From: Propionivibrio dicarboxylicus
GTDB lineage: Bacteria; Pseudomonadota; Gammaproteobacteria; Burkholderiales; Rhodocyclaceae
NCBI GenBank assembly: GCA_945902805.1
Contig: CAMDMZ010000017.1
Span: 33,180-97,179, forward strand
Reading direction: 5' to 3'
Length of the DNA stretch: 64,000 nucleotides
Shown here: positions 37,229 through 45,357 of the stretch, piece after piece
Position numbering within the stretch: position 1 is the stretch's first letter
Layout of the letters: each line of letters begins with the position of its first letter
Program-made: the position numbers and the translations under genes
The notes under the pieces: model-generated
Seen by the model: the letters and a program-made list of their open reading frames with translations, nothing else
Databases searched by the model: none
What the model was told of the DNA's origin: nothing

Positions 37229-37921
37229 TTAGAAGATTTGCTTGATGTCGGCGACGGCGAACTGACCGAGGTTGCCAAGGTCGACCGAAGTTCCTGTTGA
37301 GCTACGGGTAACGCCAACAACGCTTCCCAGTTCCAGACCGCGTGCCGTCACTTTTTCACCAGCACGTGTTGCCTCGACAGAAATCCGATATTGGCCGTTA
37401 GCTGCCTTGGCACCGTTATCGGTCTTTCCGTCCCAGGTAAAGTTGTGCAGGCCGCTATCGAGATCGCCTAGCTGCAGGGTGCGAATCGGCAGGCCACTGG
37501 AATCGATGACCCGAACGGTAACGGTGTCAGCATAGTCATCCAGTTCAACACCGGAAACAGCGCCCGCGTCGGTTAGCTGCATATTGTTGCCGTTGACCAT
37601 GACGTTATGCCCGACCATCGCCACAGCTTGCATGGCATCGCCATCGGCCGAACTCGACATCATTTTCTGCAAGGTCGCATTCAGGCGTTCGATACCGTCT
37701 ACCGTGCTGATCTGCGCGAGCTGCGAAGTCATCTGCGCGTTATCCATCGGATTCAACGGATCCTGATTTTTCAGCTGAGTCGTTAGCAACTTGAGAAAGC
37801 GGTCTTGCTGATCCGCCATCTTGGTCTTGCTCGTCGTCTTCGTGCCGTTGGCGGCATCAAGCAACGCCTGGGTAGCAGCGGCGCTGACAGAGCTACTGGA
37901 TGAGGTGGCGGCAATGGCCAT
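37229..37921 (-). CDS. flgD: Hook-cap scaffold protein FlgD
   Basis: A 230-residue FlgD: the N-terminal cap region has DRFLKLLTTQLKNQDPLNPMDNAQMTSQLAQISTVDGIE, and the C-terminal part has Ig/tudor-like folds (DLDSGLHNFTWDGKTDNGAKAANG). It caps the growing hook and is then replaced by FlgK. Sits between flgC and flgE as usual. Confidence 0.97.
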   Translation of the reverse strand: MAIAATSSSSSVSAAATQALLDAANGTKTTSKTKMADQQDRFLKLLTTQLKNQDPLNPMDNAQMTSQLAQISTVDGIERLNATLQKMMSSSADGDAMQAVAMVGHNVMVNGNNMQLTDAGAVSGVELDDYADTVTVRVIDSSGLPIRTLQLGDLDSGLHNFTWDGKTDNGAKAANGQYRISVEATRAGEKVTARGLELGSVVGVTRSSTGTSVDLGNLGQFAVADIKQIF

Positions 37922-37942
37922 GAGTCATGCTCCTTTTAGGAA

Positions 37943-38344
37943 TTACTGTCCGATGCTCAGAGTCTTCATCAACAGACTCTTCGCGGTATTCATCACTTCT
38001 GCATTGTTCTGATACGACCTTGAAGCCGAAATCATGTTCACCATTTCTTCCACCACATTGACGTTCGGCATCGACACGTAACCCTGCTCGTTGGCTGCCG
38101 GATTGGCCGGGTCGTAGGTCATGCGCAGCGGCGCTGCACTATCGACAACTTGCGTAACCCGCACACCCAAGCCACCGCCTTCAACCGCCTGCGCCTTGAA
38201 TACCACCTGCTTAGCGCGGTAAGGCTGACCGTCAGCGCCGGCGACGCTGTCAGCGTTGGCCAGATTGCTGGCCGTTGTGTTCAAGCGTGCTGACTGGGCC
38301 GTCAAGGCCGATCCCGCAATCGAGAAAACATTAAGCAGGCTCAT
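37943..38344 (-). CDS. flgC: Flagellar rod protein FlgC
   Basis: A 133-residue rod protein with [33 protein letters not shown] at the N-terminus and [31 protein letters not shown] at the C-terminus. Standard length; directly after flgB. Confidence 0.97.
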   Translation of the reverse strand: MSLLNVFSIAGSALTAQSARLNTTASNLANADSVAGADGQPYRAKQVVFKAQAVEGGGLGVRVTQVVDSAAPLRMTYDPANPAANEQGYVSMPNVNVVEEMVNMISASRSYQNNAEVMNTAKSLLMKTLSIGQ

Positions 38345-38354
38345 GGCTTAAACC

Positions 38355-38762
38355 TCACTGACCCTGAATGGCCGACTGCATATTGCGGAAGCGACTCGTC
38401 ATGAAAGTCATCATCGCTTCCATCTGGATCGCGTTTTCGGCAAAGGCCGCGCGCTCGATGTCCATGTTGACCGTGTTGCCGTCGGCCGCGGACTGATACT
38501 CGGTGCGATAACGCAGCGCACCCGCCAGCGGGCTGGAGTCCGTGCCAGGCAAATGCATTGCCGCCGTCCGATTCATGCTCAGCCCACCTTCGCTACGACC
38601 ACTCAAGGCGCTGTTGTAGGCCGTCTTGAAGTCGATATCGCGTGCCTTGTAGTTCGGCGTATCGGCGTTGGCGATGTTCGAGGCGAGCAGTTCCTGCCGG
38701 TAGGCGCGGACATTCAGCGCGGCGCGTTGTGGACTAAGCTCGTTTTCTAGGCGATCGAACAT
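38355..38762 (-). CDS. flgB: Flagellar rod protein FlgB
   Basis: About 135 residues. The family start MFDRLENELSPQRAALNVRAYRQELLASNIANADTPNYKARD points to the ATG at 38762; a TTG at 38798 would add 12 residues. First gene of the flgBCDEFGHIJ operon, behind a sigma-54 promoter at 38823-38838. No strong Shine-Dalgarno precedes the chosen ATG. Confidence 0.95.
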   Translation of the reverse strand: MFDRLENELSPQRAALNVRAYRQELLASNIANADTPNYKARDIDFKTAYNSALSGRSEGGLSMNRTAAMHLPGTDSSPLAGALRYRTEYQSAADGNTVNMDIERAAFAENAIQMEAMMTFMTSRFRNMQSAIQGQ

Positions 38763-38822
38763 GATGGTGGTGGAGTCGTTGTTTGCCGGAAGGGTCAATA
38801 ATTCACGCTACGCAGGGTCTAA

Positions 38823-38838
38823 TGCAGCAACCGTGCCA
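38823..38838 (-). promoter_or_regulatory. Sigma-54 promoter of flgB operon
   Basis: On the minus strand TGGCACG-GTTG-CTGCA: perfect -24 box, GC at correct spacing, one mismatch in the -12 box. The dyad operator at 38923-38937 lies about 85 bp upstream, a normal enhancer distance. Confidence 0.9.
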
Positions 38839-38922
38839 CTCTCGTTAACACGCTGAAGCGACGCAAGAATCGCCTTCTTTGGGGTGGTTTCAGACGGTGA
38901 TAAGTGCTGCCGCTCAAGGATT

Positions 38923-38937
38923 CGGCAAAACTTGCCG
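38923..38937. promoter_or_regulatory. Dyad operator CGGCAA-N3-TTGCCG (flgB/flgA)
   Basis: CGGCAAAACTTGCCG, identical to the flgK copy, in the divergent flgB/flgA gap. Candidate activator site for the flgB sigma-54 promoter. Confidence 0.65.
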
Positions 38938-39040
38938 GCGACGATGGGGACTTGGAACTGGCGCGATAGCGACATTGGCGACGTTTCTTCGACCTATTCG
39001 CGCTTCCCTTTCAAGACGGATGTGTTTCAATCCGTGCACC

Positions 39041-39727
39041 ATGCTTCGTTTGTCAATTTCTTTTGCCGTCGTCCTGTGCTCGGTTGTGATTAGTGCCGCT
39101 CATGCGCAAAATAGCGACCTGGTCGTGCGTAAAGCGGTGGAAGACTATCTCCAGATTCAGATCAAGGGTCTGCCCGGCAAAGCGAGTTTTTCCATCGACA
39201 CCATCCAGACTGGCAACCTACCCGTTTGCCAGCAAGTTGACGTAGCCACTGCGCCCGGCGCCCGTCCCTGGGGTCGCAGTTCAGTCTCGGTGCGGTGCGT
39301 AAGCGGAGCCAGTTGGAGCCTGTTGGTTCCCGTCAGAATTCACGTCGTCGGCTCGTATCTGATCAGCGCCCGGTCGATCAGCCCAGGCCAAACCCTCGTG
39401 GCCAGCGATCTCACCACGCAGTCAGGGGATTTGAGTGAATTGCCCAGTGGCATCCTGAGCGACCCCGCCCAGGCTATCGGCCAGGTTGCACGGTCGGCCT
39501 TGCCTGCTGGTCGCCCACTACGTGGTGACATGCTCAAGGCCCAAACCGTCATTCAGCAAGGCCAAAGCGTGAAAGTCGTCGCCCGCGGCCGCGGCTTCGA
39601 AGTGGCTAATGAAGGACGCGCGTTGAATAATGCGGCTGTCGGTCAAGTGGTGCAGATTCGACTCGGGAACGGCCAGGTGGTGAGCGGGGTCGCCGAGCCC
39701 GGCGGCAGTGTTGAAATCAATAATTGA
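39041..39727 (+). CDS. flgA: Flagellar P-ring chaperone FlgA
   Basis: About 228 residues: a signal peptide (ISFAVVLCSVVISAAHA), a variable N-terminal domain and a C-terminal SAF domain (LISARSISPGQTLVASDLTTQSG, then RSALPAGRPLRGDMLKAQTVIQQGQSVKVVARG). It is the periplasmic chaperone for FlgI. I chose the ATG at 39041 because it starts the signal peptide; the open frame upstream runs through the divergent promoter region. Confidence 0.94.
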   Translation: MLRLSISFAVVLCSVVISAAHAQNSDLVVRKAVEDYLQIQIKGLPGKASFSIDTIQTGNLPVCQQVDVATAPGARPWGRSSVSVRCVSGASWSLLVPVRIHVVGSYLISARSISPGQTLVASDLTTQSGDLSELPSGILSDPAQAIGQVARSALPAGRPLRGDMLKAQTVIQQGQSVKVVARGRGFEVANEGRALNNAAVGQVVQIRLGNGQVVSGVAEPGGSVEINN

Positions 39728-39764
39728 AGGCAAGCTGAAGGCGGGTACTGGACCGAAAATACGT

Positions 39765-39791
39765 TAAAGTTCGGCGGGCTAGAGCCGTTAA
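39765..39791 (+). promoter_or_regulatory. Sigma-28 (FliA) promoter of flgM
   Basis: TAAAGTTC, 11 nt, GCCGTTAA: 7 of 8 matches in each box with exact spacing. The flgM ATG lies about 67 nt downstream. Confidence 0.93.
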
Positions 39792-39858
39792 GGCACACAG
39801 AGAAGCTGGACAGAAACGCCCAATTAGGACACCTTCCGTCCAGAAACAAGGAAAGATC

Positions 39859-40161
39859 ATGAAAATAGACAGCTCAATCAAAGGATTAGGACAACGCCTC
39901 GGCTCCAGCAGCCCAAGTCGTCCAGCAGACGTCGCCAGCAAGGTGCCCGATCCCGTCGGTTTACAGGTTGAATTGTCGTCAGCGGCAAAATTGCAACAAA
40001 GCGGTGCATCCACTGCCGCTGGCGGCGCCTTTGATGCAAAACGCGTTGCAGAAATCCGGCAAGCCATTTCTGAGGGCCGTTTCCAGGTCAATCCTGAACG
40101 TATTGCCGATGGTTTGATGGATAGCGTCCGCGAGATGCTTGCGCAGCGTCGTTCGGTTTAG
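39859..40161 (+). CDS. flgM: Anti-sigma-28 factor FlgM
   Basis: A 100-residue FlgM: MKIDSSIKGLG at the N-terminus, a disordered Ser/Pro-rich middle, and the sigma-binding C-terminal helices (FDAKRVAEIRQAISEGRFQVNPERIADGLMDSVREML). It holds FliA inactive until exported through the finished hook. AAGGA precedes the ATG. Its own sigma-28 promoter gives feedback control. Confidence 0.95.
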   Translation: MKIDSSIKGLGQRLGSSSPSRPADVASKVPDPVGLQVELSSAAKLQQSGASTAAGGAFDAKRVAEIRQAISEGRFQVNPERIADGLMDSVREMLAQRRSV

Positions 40162-40178
40162 TATTTTTAACACGCGCC

Positions 40179-40673
40179 TTGCTCACCCCACCAGGCCCAT
40201 CCTCCGCAGATCTCCTGATTGAACAAACGCTCGCCGATGAGTTGGGCGCGCTTCAGCATTTTTGTACCCTGCTTGCCGAAGAACAGGAAGTTCTTAAACG
40301 CGGCGAAGCAGACAAACTTCCCCCTATCGTAGAGAAAAAGTCGGTGCTGGCGGGACGGCTCGGCGAACTGCTGGCGCAACGCGAGCATGCCCTGACCAAT
40401 GCCGGGCAGTCCGCAGGCCGTGAAGGCATGGAATCGTGGCTGGTCAAACACCCGCGCCAGACGGAAATTGGCAAGACATGGCACCGATTGCTGGATCTGG
40501 CGGTGACCGCGCGTAGCCAACAGGAACTCAACGGCAAACTCATCGCGATGCAGTTGTTGCACAACCAACAGGCAATCGCCGCATTGATGTCAGCCAGCGG
40601 ACGACCCTTGACCTATGGGCCGGACGGACATCAGCGCATGGGTGGCGGTGGCCGCACGCTAGGCAGCGCATAG
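40179..40673 (+). CDS. flgN: Flagellar export chaperone FlgN
   Basis: A 164-residue helical protein with FlgN features (ADELGALQHFCTLLAEEQEVLKRGEADKLPPIVEKKSVL; LLDLAVTARSQQELNGKLI). It is the chaperone for FlgK and FlgL. The start is a TTG at 40179, 17 bases after flgM; no ATG is in frame nearby. An exact dispersed repeat lies inside a conserved helix and is read in the sense frame as [13 protein letters not shown]. That segment looks like ordinary FlgN sequence, so here the repeat fits the family pattern. Confidence 0.88.
   Translation: MLTPPGPSSADLLIEQTLADELGALQHFCTLLAEEQEVLKRGEADKLPPIVEKKSVLAGRLGELLAQREHALTNAGQSAGREGMESWLVKHPRQTEIGKTWHRLLDLAVTARSQQELNGKLIAMQLLHNQQAIAALMSASGRPLTYGPDGHQRMGGGGRTLGSA
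40336..40359 (+). repeat. Dispersed repeat, copy 9
   Basis: Exact core on the plus strand inside plus-strand flgN, read as KSVLAGRL in a structured helix. A third way of reading the same DNA. Confidence 0.88.
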
Positions 40674-40695
40674 TCTCACCGACTACTATTGCCGA

Positions 40696-41472
40696 CTACT
40701 CCAGATTCACTTCCACCGCGTTGTCGGGCGTTCGCGATTCGATCGTAATCGCCACCCGACGATTCTGCTGCCGCCCATCGGGACTGGCATTGTCCGCCAC
40801 CGGACGCTGATCGGCATAGCCGGCGGCGGAAAGCCGGCGTGGGTCCATACCGGAATCGACAAACAGGCGCACTACACTGGCGGCACGTACCGTCGACAAC
40901 TCCCAATTCGACGGAAACAGCGCGGTATTGATCGGCGTATTGTCCGTGTGTCCTTCCACCAATACCGGGAAATCGGTCGGCGCCAGTATCTCCGCCACCG
41001 TAATCAGTGCCCGCTGGGCGATGATATCGAGGCGCGCATCACCCGGCGCAAACAACACGCTGGCATTGATATCGACGGTGATGCCGAGCGCTCCTTCGGT
41101 GACTTTGACCTTGCCTTCGGCGACCAATGGTGCCAGCGCCTGATTGAGCTCCTTGGCCATGTTGCGCAGCTTTTCCTTCTTCACGGTCTGCTGCGGGTCG
41201 GTCTTGACGTTGGGCACATTGCGTCGAATGGGGATGGTGGTGGGGCTAGCCACATTTGAATTGACTGCTACCATCGCCCCTGAGGTATTTCCTGGCACGG
41301 CACGGAACGCGGATGAGATGGAATCCGACATCACGCGATACTTCCCTTCGTTGATCGACGAGATGGCGTACATGACGACAAAAAAGGCAAACAACAAGGT
41401 GATGAAGTCGGCATAGGAAACCAGCCAGCGTTCGTGGTTTTCGTGCTCTTCTTCGCGTTTACGGCGGGCCAT
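40696..41472 (-). CDS. motD: Flagellar stator protein MotB family (MotD type)
   Basis: A 258-residue stator B subunit. It has one membrane segment with the proton-carrying Asp22 (SYADFITLLFAFFVVMYAISS) and a C-terminal OmpA-like peptidoglycan-binding domain (VEGHTDNTPI; NWELSTVRAASVVRLFVDSG; YADQRPVADNAS). The N-terminus MARRKREEEHENHERW resembles Pseudomonas MotD. It follows motC in the fliA-motC-motD unit and converges with flgN. Confidence 0.92.
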   Translation of the reverse strand: MARRKREEEHENHERWLVSYADFITLLFAFFVVMYAISSINEGKYRVMSDSISSAFRAVPGNTSGAMVAVNSNVASPTTIPIRRNVPNVKTDPQQTVKKEKLRNMAKELNQALAPLVAEGKVKVTEGALGITVDINASVLFAPGDARLDIIAQRALITVAEILAPTDFPVLVEGHTDNTPINTALFPSNWELSTVRAASVVRLFVDSGMDPRRLSAAGYADQRPVADNASPDGRQQNRRVAITIESRTPDNAVEVNLE

Positions 41473-41502
41473 CGGTCAAACCCTACGCGTGATGACCGGT
41501 AA

Positions 41503-42243
41503 TCACGGCATATAGCCCTGTAAGCGGCTTTCAATAATCCGCGGATTGTCGCCATTGGCGATCCCGACCAAGCCGTCGACCAGCATTTCACGGGCAGTGA
41601 CCAACAAGGCGATATTGGCGAGCAGTTTCTTGGCAACGGGCAGAAAAATAAGGTTGGCTGCGGCAACGCCATAAATCGTCGCTACGAACGCCACGGCAAT
41701 GCCGCTACCGAGTTTGGAGGGGTCCGAGAGATTCTCCATGACATGGATCAGTCCCATCACTGCACCGATGATGCCTATCGTTGGCGAATAGCCACCCGCA
41801 GACTCCCAGACTTTGGCGGCAAGCTTCAAGCCTGCTTCGTAGGCGTTGATCTCAACCTCCATCACTTCGCGCAAGCGTTCCGGCTCGGCGCCATCCACGA
41901 GCAACTGCAAGCCTTTGCGGATAAACGGATCCTTGATGCTGGCTGTTTGCCCTTCAAGCGCCAGCAGTCCCTCTTTGCGGGCAATGTGACTCCATTGGGC
42001 GATCTGACTGATGATCCTTTTGGGTGCAATCACCGGTGGGAAAAATATCCACTTGAACATCTTCATTCCGGAAACGAACACGTTCATCGGGCTTTGCAGC
42101 ATCACCGCACCCAGGGTACCGCCGAGCACGATAAGAAACGCTGTCGGCTGCACCAGTGAACCAAGATGGCCACCTTCCAGCACCTGACCGCCGACGATGG
42201 CTGTCAAACCCAACAGCAAGCCGATGACGCTGGTTTTATCCAT
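41503..42243 (-). CDS. motC: Flagellar stator protein MotA family (MotC type)
   Basis: About 246 residues with MotA topology: the N-terminal pair of membrane segments (IGLLLGLTAIVGGQVL; TAFLIVLGGTLGAVML), a cytoplasmic loop with charged residues, and the C-terminal pair around SPTIGIIGAVMGLIHVMENL. With MotD it forms a proton-driven stator. The ATG at 42243 has GAGG 6 nt upstream, overlapping the fliA stop; a TTG four codons earlier is less likely. Confidence 0.93.
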   Translation of the reverse strand: MDKTSVIGLLLGLTAIVGGQVLEGGHLGSLVQPTAFLIVLGGTLGAVMLQSPMNVFVSGMKMFKWIFFPPVIAPKRIISQIAQWSHIARKEGLLALEGQTASIKDPFIRKGLQLLVDGAEPERLREVMEVEINAYEAGLKLAAKVWESAGGYSPTIGIIGAVMGLIHVMENLSDPSKLGSGIAVAFVATIYGVAAANLIFLPVAKKLLANIALLVTAREMLVDGLVGIANGDNPRIIESRLQGYMP

Positions 42244-42251
42244 TCGTCGCC

Positions 42252-43028
42252 TCAAGCCTCACGCTTAACGGGCTTGCGCCCACGCTTGGCCTTGACCACC
42301 TGAGTCACGACCTTGTTTTCGCCCACCACGGCGGCACGCAATCGGGCCACGGCCTGAGTATGCAACTGACAGACTCGGGATTCGGTAACGCCCAACACTT
42401 CACCAATTTCCCTCAGGTTGAGATCCTGCTCATAGTAAAGCGCCATCATCATCTTTTCGCGTTCAGGCAAGGCATCGATCGCACGCACGAGTTCGGCTCT
42501 GACGCTGGCTTCTTCCAGTGCATCGAGCGGATCAGGAACCGCGACACCGGAAGCGTGCCGTTCAAGATAGTCGTCGCCGCTGCCATCCGTGAGATCCTCG
42601 AGATAAACCAATTGGTGGCCGCGAGCCTCCAACAACAGTTTTTGGTACTCCCCCAAGGCCATACCCAACGATGCGGCCAGTTCGTTTTCCGTTGGCGCGC
42701 GTCCATTTTGGTGTTCGAGGATGTGAATTGCCGCCTCCACGCGTCGCATTTCCCGGCGCACCCCGCGCGGCAACCAATCGTTCTCACGCAGACCATCGAG
42801 CATCGCGCCACGAACACGCTGTACCGCGTAGGTTTCGAACTGGGCACCGAGTCCCTCTTCGAAGCGCCCCAAGGCATCCAGGAGACCAATCATTCCGTTC
42901 TGGATGAGGTCGTCAACGTCAACGCTGGCCGGCAGCTTCGCCATCAAGTGATAGGCGATACGCTTCACCAGCGGTGCGTATTGGGTAACGAGTTGCTCTT
43001 TGGCGAGCACCCCCTGAGCGGTGTACAT
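42252..43028 (-). CDS. fliA: Flagellar sigma factor FliA (sigma-28)
   Basis: A 258-residue group 3 sigma factor: region 2 (APLVKRIAYHLMAKLPASVDVDDLIQNGMIGLLDAL), RVRGAMLDGLRENDWLPRGVRR, and region 4 (ALYYEQDLNLREIGEVLGVTESRVCQLHTQAVARL). The C-terminus has a basic tail (KAKRGRKPVKREA) not usual in the short enterobacterial protein. It should read the three sigma-28 promoters found in this window. motC follows within nine bases. Confidence 0.96.
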   Translation of the reverse strand: MYTAQGVLAKEQLVTQYAPLVKRIAYHLMAKLPASVDVDDLIQNGMIGLLDALGRFEEGLGAQFETYAVQRVRGAMLDGLRENDWLPRGVRREMRRVEAAIHILEHQNGRAPTENELAASLGMALGEYQKLLLEARGHQLVYLEDLTDGSGDDYLERHASGVAVPDPLDALEEASVRAELVRAIDALPEREKMMMALYYEQDLNLREIGEVLGVTESRVCQLHTQAVARLRAAVVGENKVVTQVVKAKRGRKPVKREA

Positions 43029-43126
43029 CGATTTGTGTCGTTCTAGGCGTCGGCGACCACTTGACTATACCACTGAAATCTCTGGCTCCCGTTTGAACAC
43101 CCCGTGCCGAAGCATGTATGGACCAC

Positions 43127-43891
43127 TCAAGCCGCGGACTGTTCCGTGGCAAAGGGAAGCTTGGCGTAAATTGCTTCTGCAATGTTTTCGGCGGTCGGAA
43201 TTCGCACGATGGCCAGCAAGTGCAAACTCACGCCCAAATGCTGCCCCGCTGTCCGCTTCAGATTATCAAACACCATGCGTGCGTCTTCTTCTGACTTGGG
43301 CCGGGTAATCACGACCTGAAAGCCTTCTCGCCCACGTTCCTTGACCAGACGCTTGATCAATCCGTAGGAATCGGTAATCGAGGTCGTCTCGGCGCTAACG
43401 ATCACCACCATGTGACGGGCGGTTGACGATAGGATCGACAAGTGACCCAGGTGCGATAGATGGCTGTCGATCAGGATGAAGTCAGAACCACCGCGCATCG
43501 GCGTCATCAACATGTTCAACTTTTCGCGCACCACCGGCGAATCCTGATACAAACGTTCGGCTGTCCCGACCGCAGACACCGCCCACAAATTCTGACTCAC
43601 AGAAACGATCGATCGTTCAAGGGCAACGCGGCCAATCAGTGAATCCCAGAGATCGCCGGGGGGCTGGATGCCGAGTGTGGCCATCGCGGAACCAGCTCCA
43701 GAATTTTCATCGATCAGCAAAACACGTTGCCCGCCCTCGGCCAAGGCAACAGCCGTCTGCACCAGCAGCGAGGTCAGGCCACTGCAGGAACGTCCAGAGG
43801 CAAAGGCGATAACCTGATTGGGCCGACGCGTAAACAGGCGGCGCAAACCGGCAGCCTGATCCTCGACAGTTTGGGGTCTGTCTTTAACCAT
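43127..43891 (-). CDS. flhG: FlhG/FleN-type MinD-like protein with degenerate P-loop
   Basis: About 254 residues. The ATG overlaps the flhF stop (TGATG). The N-terminus has the FlhG pattern DQAAGLRRLF, and the fold is MinD-like (RVLLIDEN, FILIDSHLSHLG). The deviant Walker A of the family (KGGxxGKT) is replaced by SGRSCSGLTS at about 32-41, losing both lysines. ATP binding is therefore doubtful. FlhG counts flagella by restraining FlhF and the master regulator. I recall degenerate P-loops in some beta-proteobacterial FlhG, so this may be lineage-typical. Confidence 0.88.
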   Translation of the reverse strand: MVKDRPQTVEDQAAGLRRLFTRRPNQVIAFASGRSCSGLTSLLVQTAVALAEGGQRVLLIDENSGAGSAMATLGIQPPGDLWDSLIGRVALERSIVSVSQNLWAVSAVGTAERLYQDSPVVREKLNMLMTPMRGGSDFILIDSHLSHLGHLSILSSTARHMVVIVSAETTSITDSYGLIKRLVKERGREGFQVVITRPKSEEDARMVFDNLKRTAGQHLGVSLHLLAIVRIPTAENIAEAIYAKLPFATEQSAA

Positions 43892-45357
43892 CACCCCAGC
43901 ATCGAATCTTGATATTGCGCTGTGCCAAGCGGTATGGAGAGTGGCACTTCTTCCTTGCTCAAACGATGTGCGGTAGCACCGGTCGATACCTTGAACGCCC
44001 GATGCATCAGGTAATTGCGGTTCGGTAGGTGCAGGTCTTCCGGCACCCGCTGACCATTGGCGACATACGCCAATGTCAGACCATGGCGAACGACGCAATC
44101 GAGCGCCGGTGCCAAGGAGGCGGCTTCGTCCACCTTGGTCAGGATGCAGCCCGCCAGATCTTCCCCGGCATAAGCGCGCACCACGTCGTCGAGCGTATCG
44201 CCACGACTACCCGCATTCAGCAGCAATAAGCGATTGACCCGACCTGATCGCGTCAGCATCGCCGCCTGTTCCGCGACCATGCGGTCGCGCTGACTCATGC
44301 CGACCGTGTCGATTAACACCATATGCTTGTCACGCAAATCGGCCAGGGTACGGCGCAAATCCTCGCCATCGCGAACGACAAACACCGGGACACCCAGGAT
44401 TCGGCCATAAATCCGCAACTGCTCATGAGCACCAATCCGGTAGCCATCCGTCGTCAGCAGTGCCAGGCGTTCAGCGCCATAGCGCACCACGCAACGCGCA
44501 GCCAGTTTGGCGGTCGTCGTGGTCTTGCCGACGCCGGTGGGACCAACCAGCGCATAGATACCACCTTGATCGACAAAATCGGCTTCCGCCGGTAAGGTGC
44601 GCAAGCGCCGATTGACTGCCGCACGCAACCATTTTCGCCCCTCGTCGAGGCCAATGTCGCCGGGCATTTCCTGCACCATCCGCCGCGACGACTGGCCGGC
44701 AAAACCTGCATCCAACAACTCGCTGATGAGCTGGACTTTCACCGGCGATTCCTTCGCCATTTCGCCCCAGGCGAAACCGGCCAATTGACGCTCCAACAAG
44801 CCCTTGATGACCTTCATTTCATCCATCAACTGCGTCACCTGGATTGAAGGCGCGACGGACGCCGGAGCCGTATCGGCAGCCGTGGCGCGCAACGTCGCCG
44901 CCACCTGAGGTGCCGATGGCACGCCGAACGGAGTGTCAGCACGCGGTGGCAGCGGGCGCAAGCGCGGCTTTTCGGCAACCGCAGGTGCGGATGTTTGAGG
45001 TTCTGTCATCGGCATCTCAACCGCCGTCGGAATCCATGGTCGAACACTTTGCGCTTTTTGCTTGCCACCACTGAGAATCACGCGATAGTCTTCATCCGGC
45101 TCTGGAGCTGGCGCACTCACCGGACTTGGTGGCGCTACCGGGCGAGATACCCGCGCTTGCGCTTGCTTTGGCGCATCCCCCATCGGAAAGCCCGCGCCGG
45201 TCGACAGCGCTTCGAGGCTGTCTGCCGACATGGCAACGATCTCCACCCCATTCGCCACCGTCTTGTTCGAGACGACGATGGCATCGGGACCCAAGTCCTC
45301 CTTGACCTTGCGCAGGCATTCACGCGCTGTCGCTCCGACAAAGCGTTTGACTGTCAT
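43891..45357 (-). CDS. flhF: Flagellar SRP-like GTPase FlhF
   Basis: A 488-residue SRP-type GTPase. N-terminal VKRFVGATARECLRKVKEDLGPDAIVVSNK is the FlhF signature, followed by a Pro/Ala-rich linker, then N and G domains with GPTGVGKTTTTAKLAAR (about 268-284), DTVGMSQRD and LTKVDEAASL. It places the flagellum at the pole. Coupled by overlaps to flhA upstream (ATGA) and flhG downstream. Confidence 0.95.
   Translation of the reverse strand: MTVKRFVGATARECLRKVKEDLGPDAIVVSNKTVANGVEIVAMSADSLEALSTGAGFPMGDAPKQAQARVSRPVAPPSPVSAPAPEPDEDYRVILSGGKQKAQSVRPWIPTAVEMPMTEPQTSAPAVAEKPRLRPLPPRADTPFGVPSAPQVAATLRATAADTAPASVAPSIQVTQLMDEMKVIKGLLERQLAGFAWGEMAKESPVKVQLISELLDAGFAGQSSRRMVQEMPGDIGLDEGRKWLRAAVNRRLRTLPAEADFVDQGGIYALVGPTGVGKTTTTAKLAARCVVRYGAERLALLTTDGYRIGAHEQLRIYGRILGVPVFVVRDGEDLRRTLADLRDKHMVLIDTVGMSQRDRMVAEQAAMLTRSGRVNRLLLLNAGSRGDTLDDVVRAYAGEDLAGCILTKVDEAASLAPALDCVVRHGLTLAYVANGQRVPEDLHLPNRNYLMHRAFKVSTGATAHRLSKEEVPLSIPLGTAQYQDSMLG

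Noticed and set aside
43060..43100. CGGCACG upstream of fliA as a sigma-54 promoter
   Set aside because: The -24 box fits, but the GC of the -12 box is missing at the right distance.
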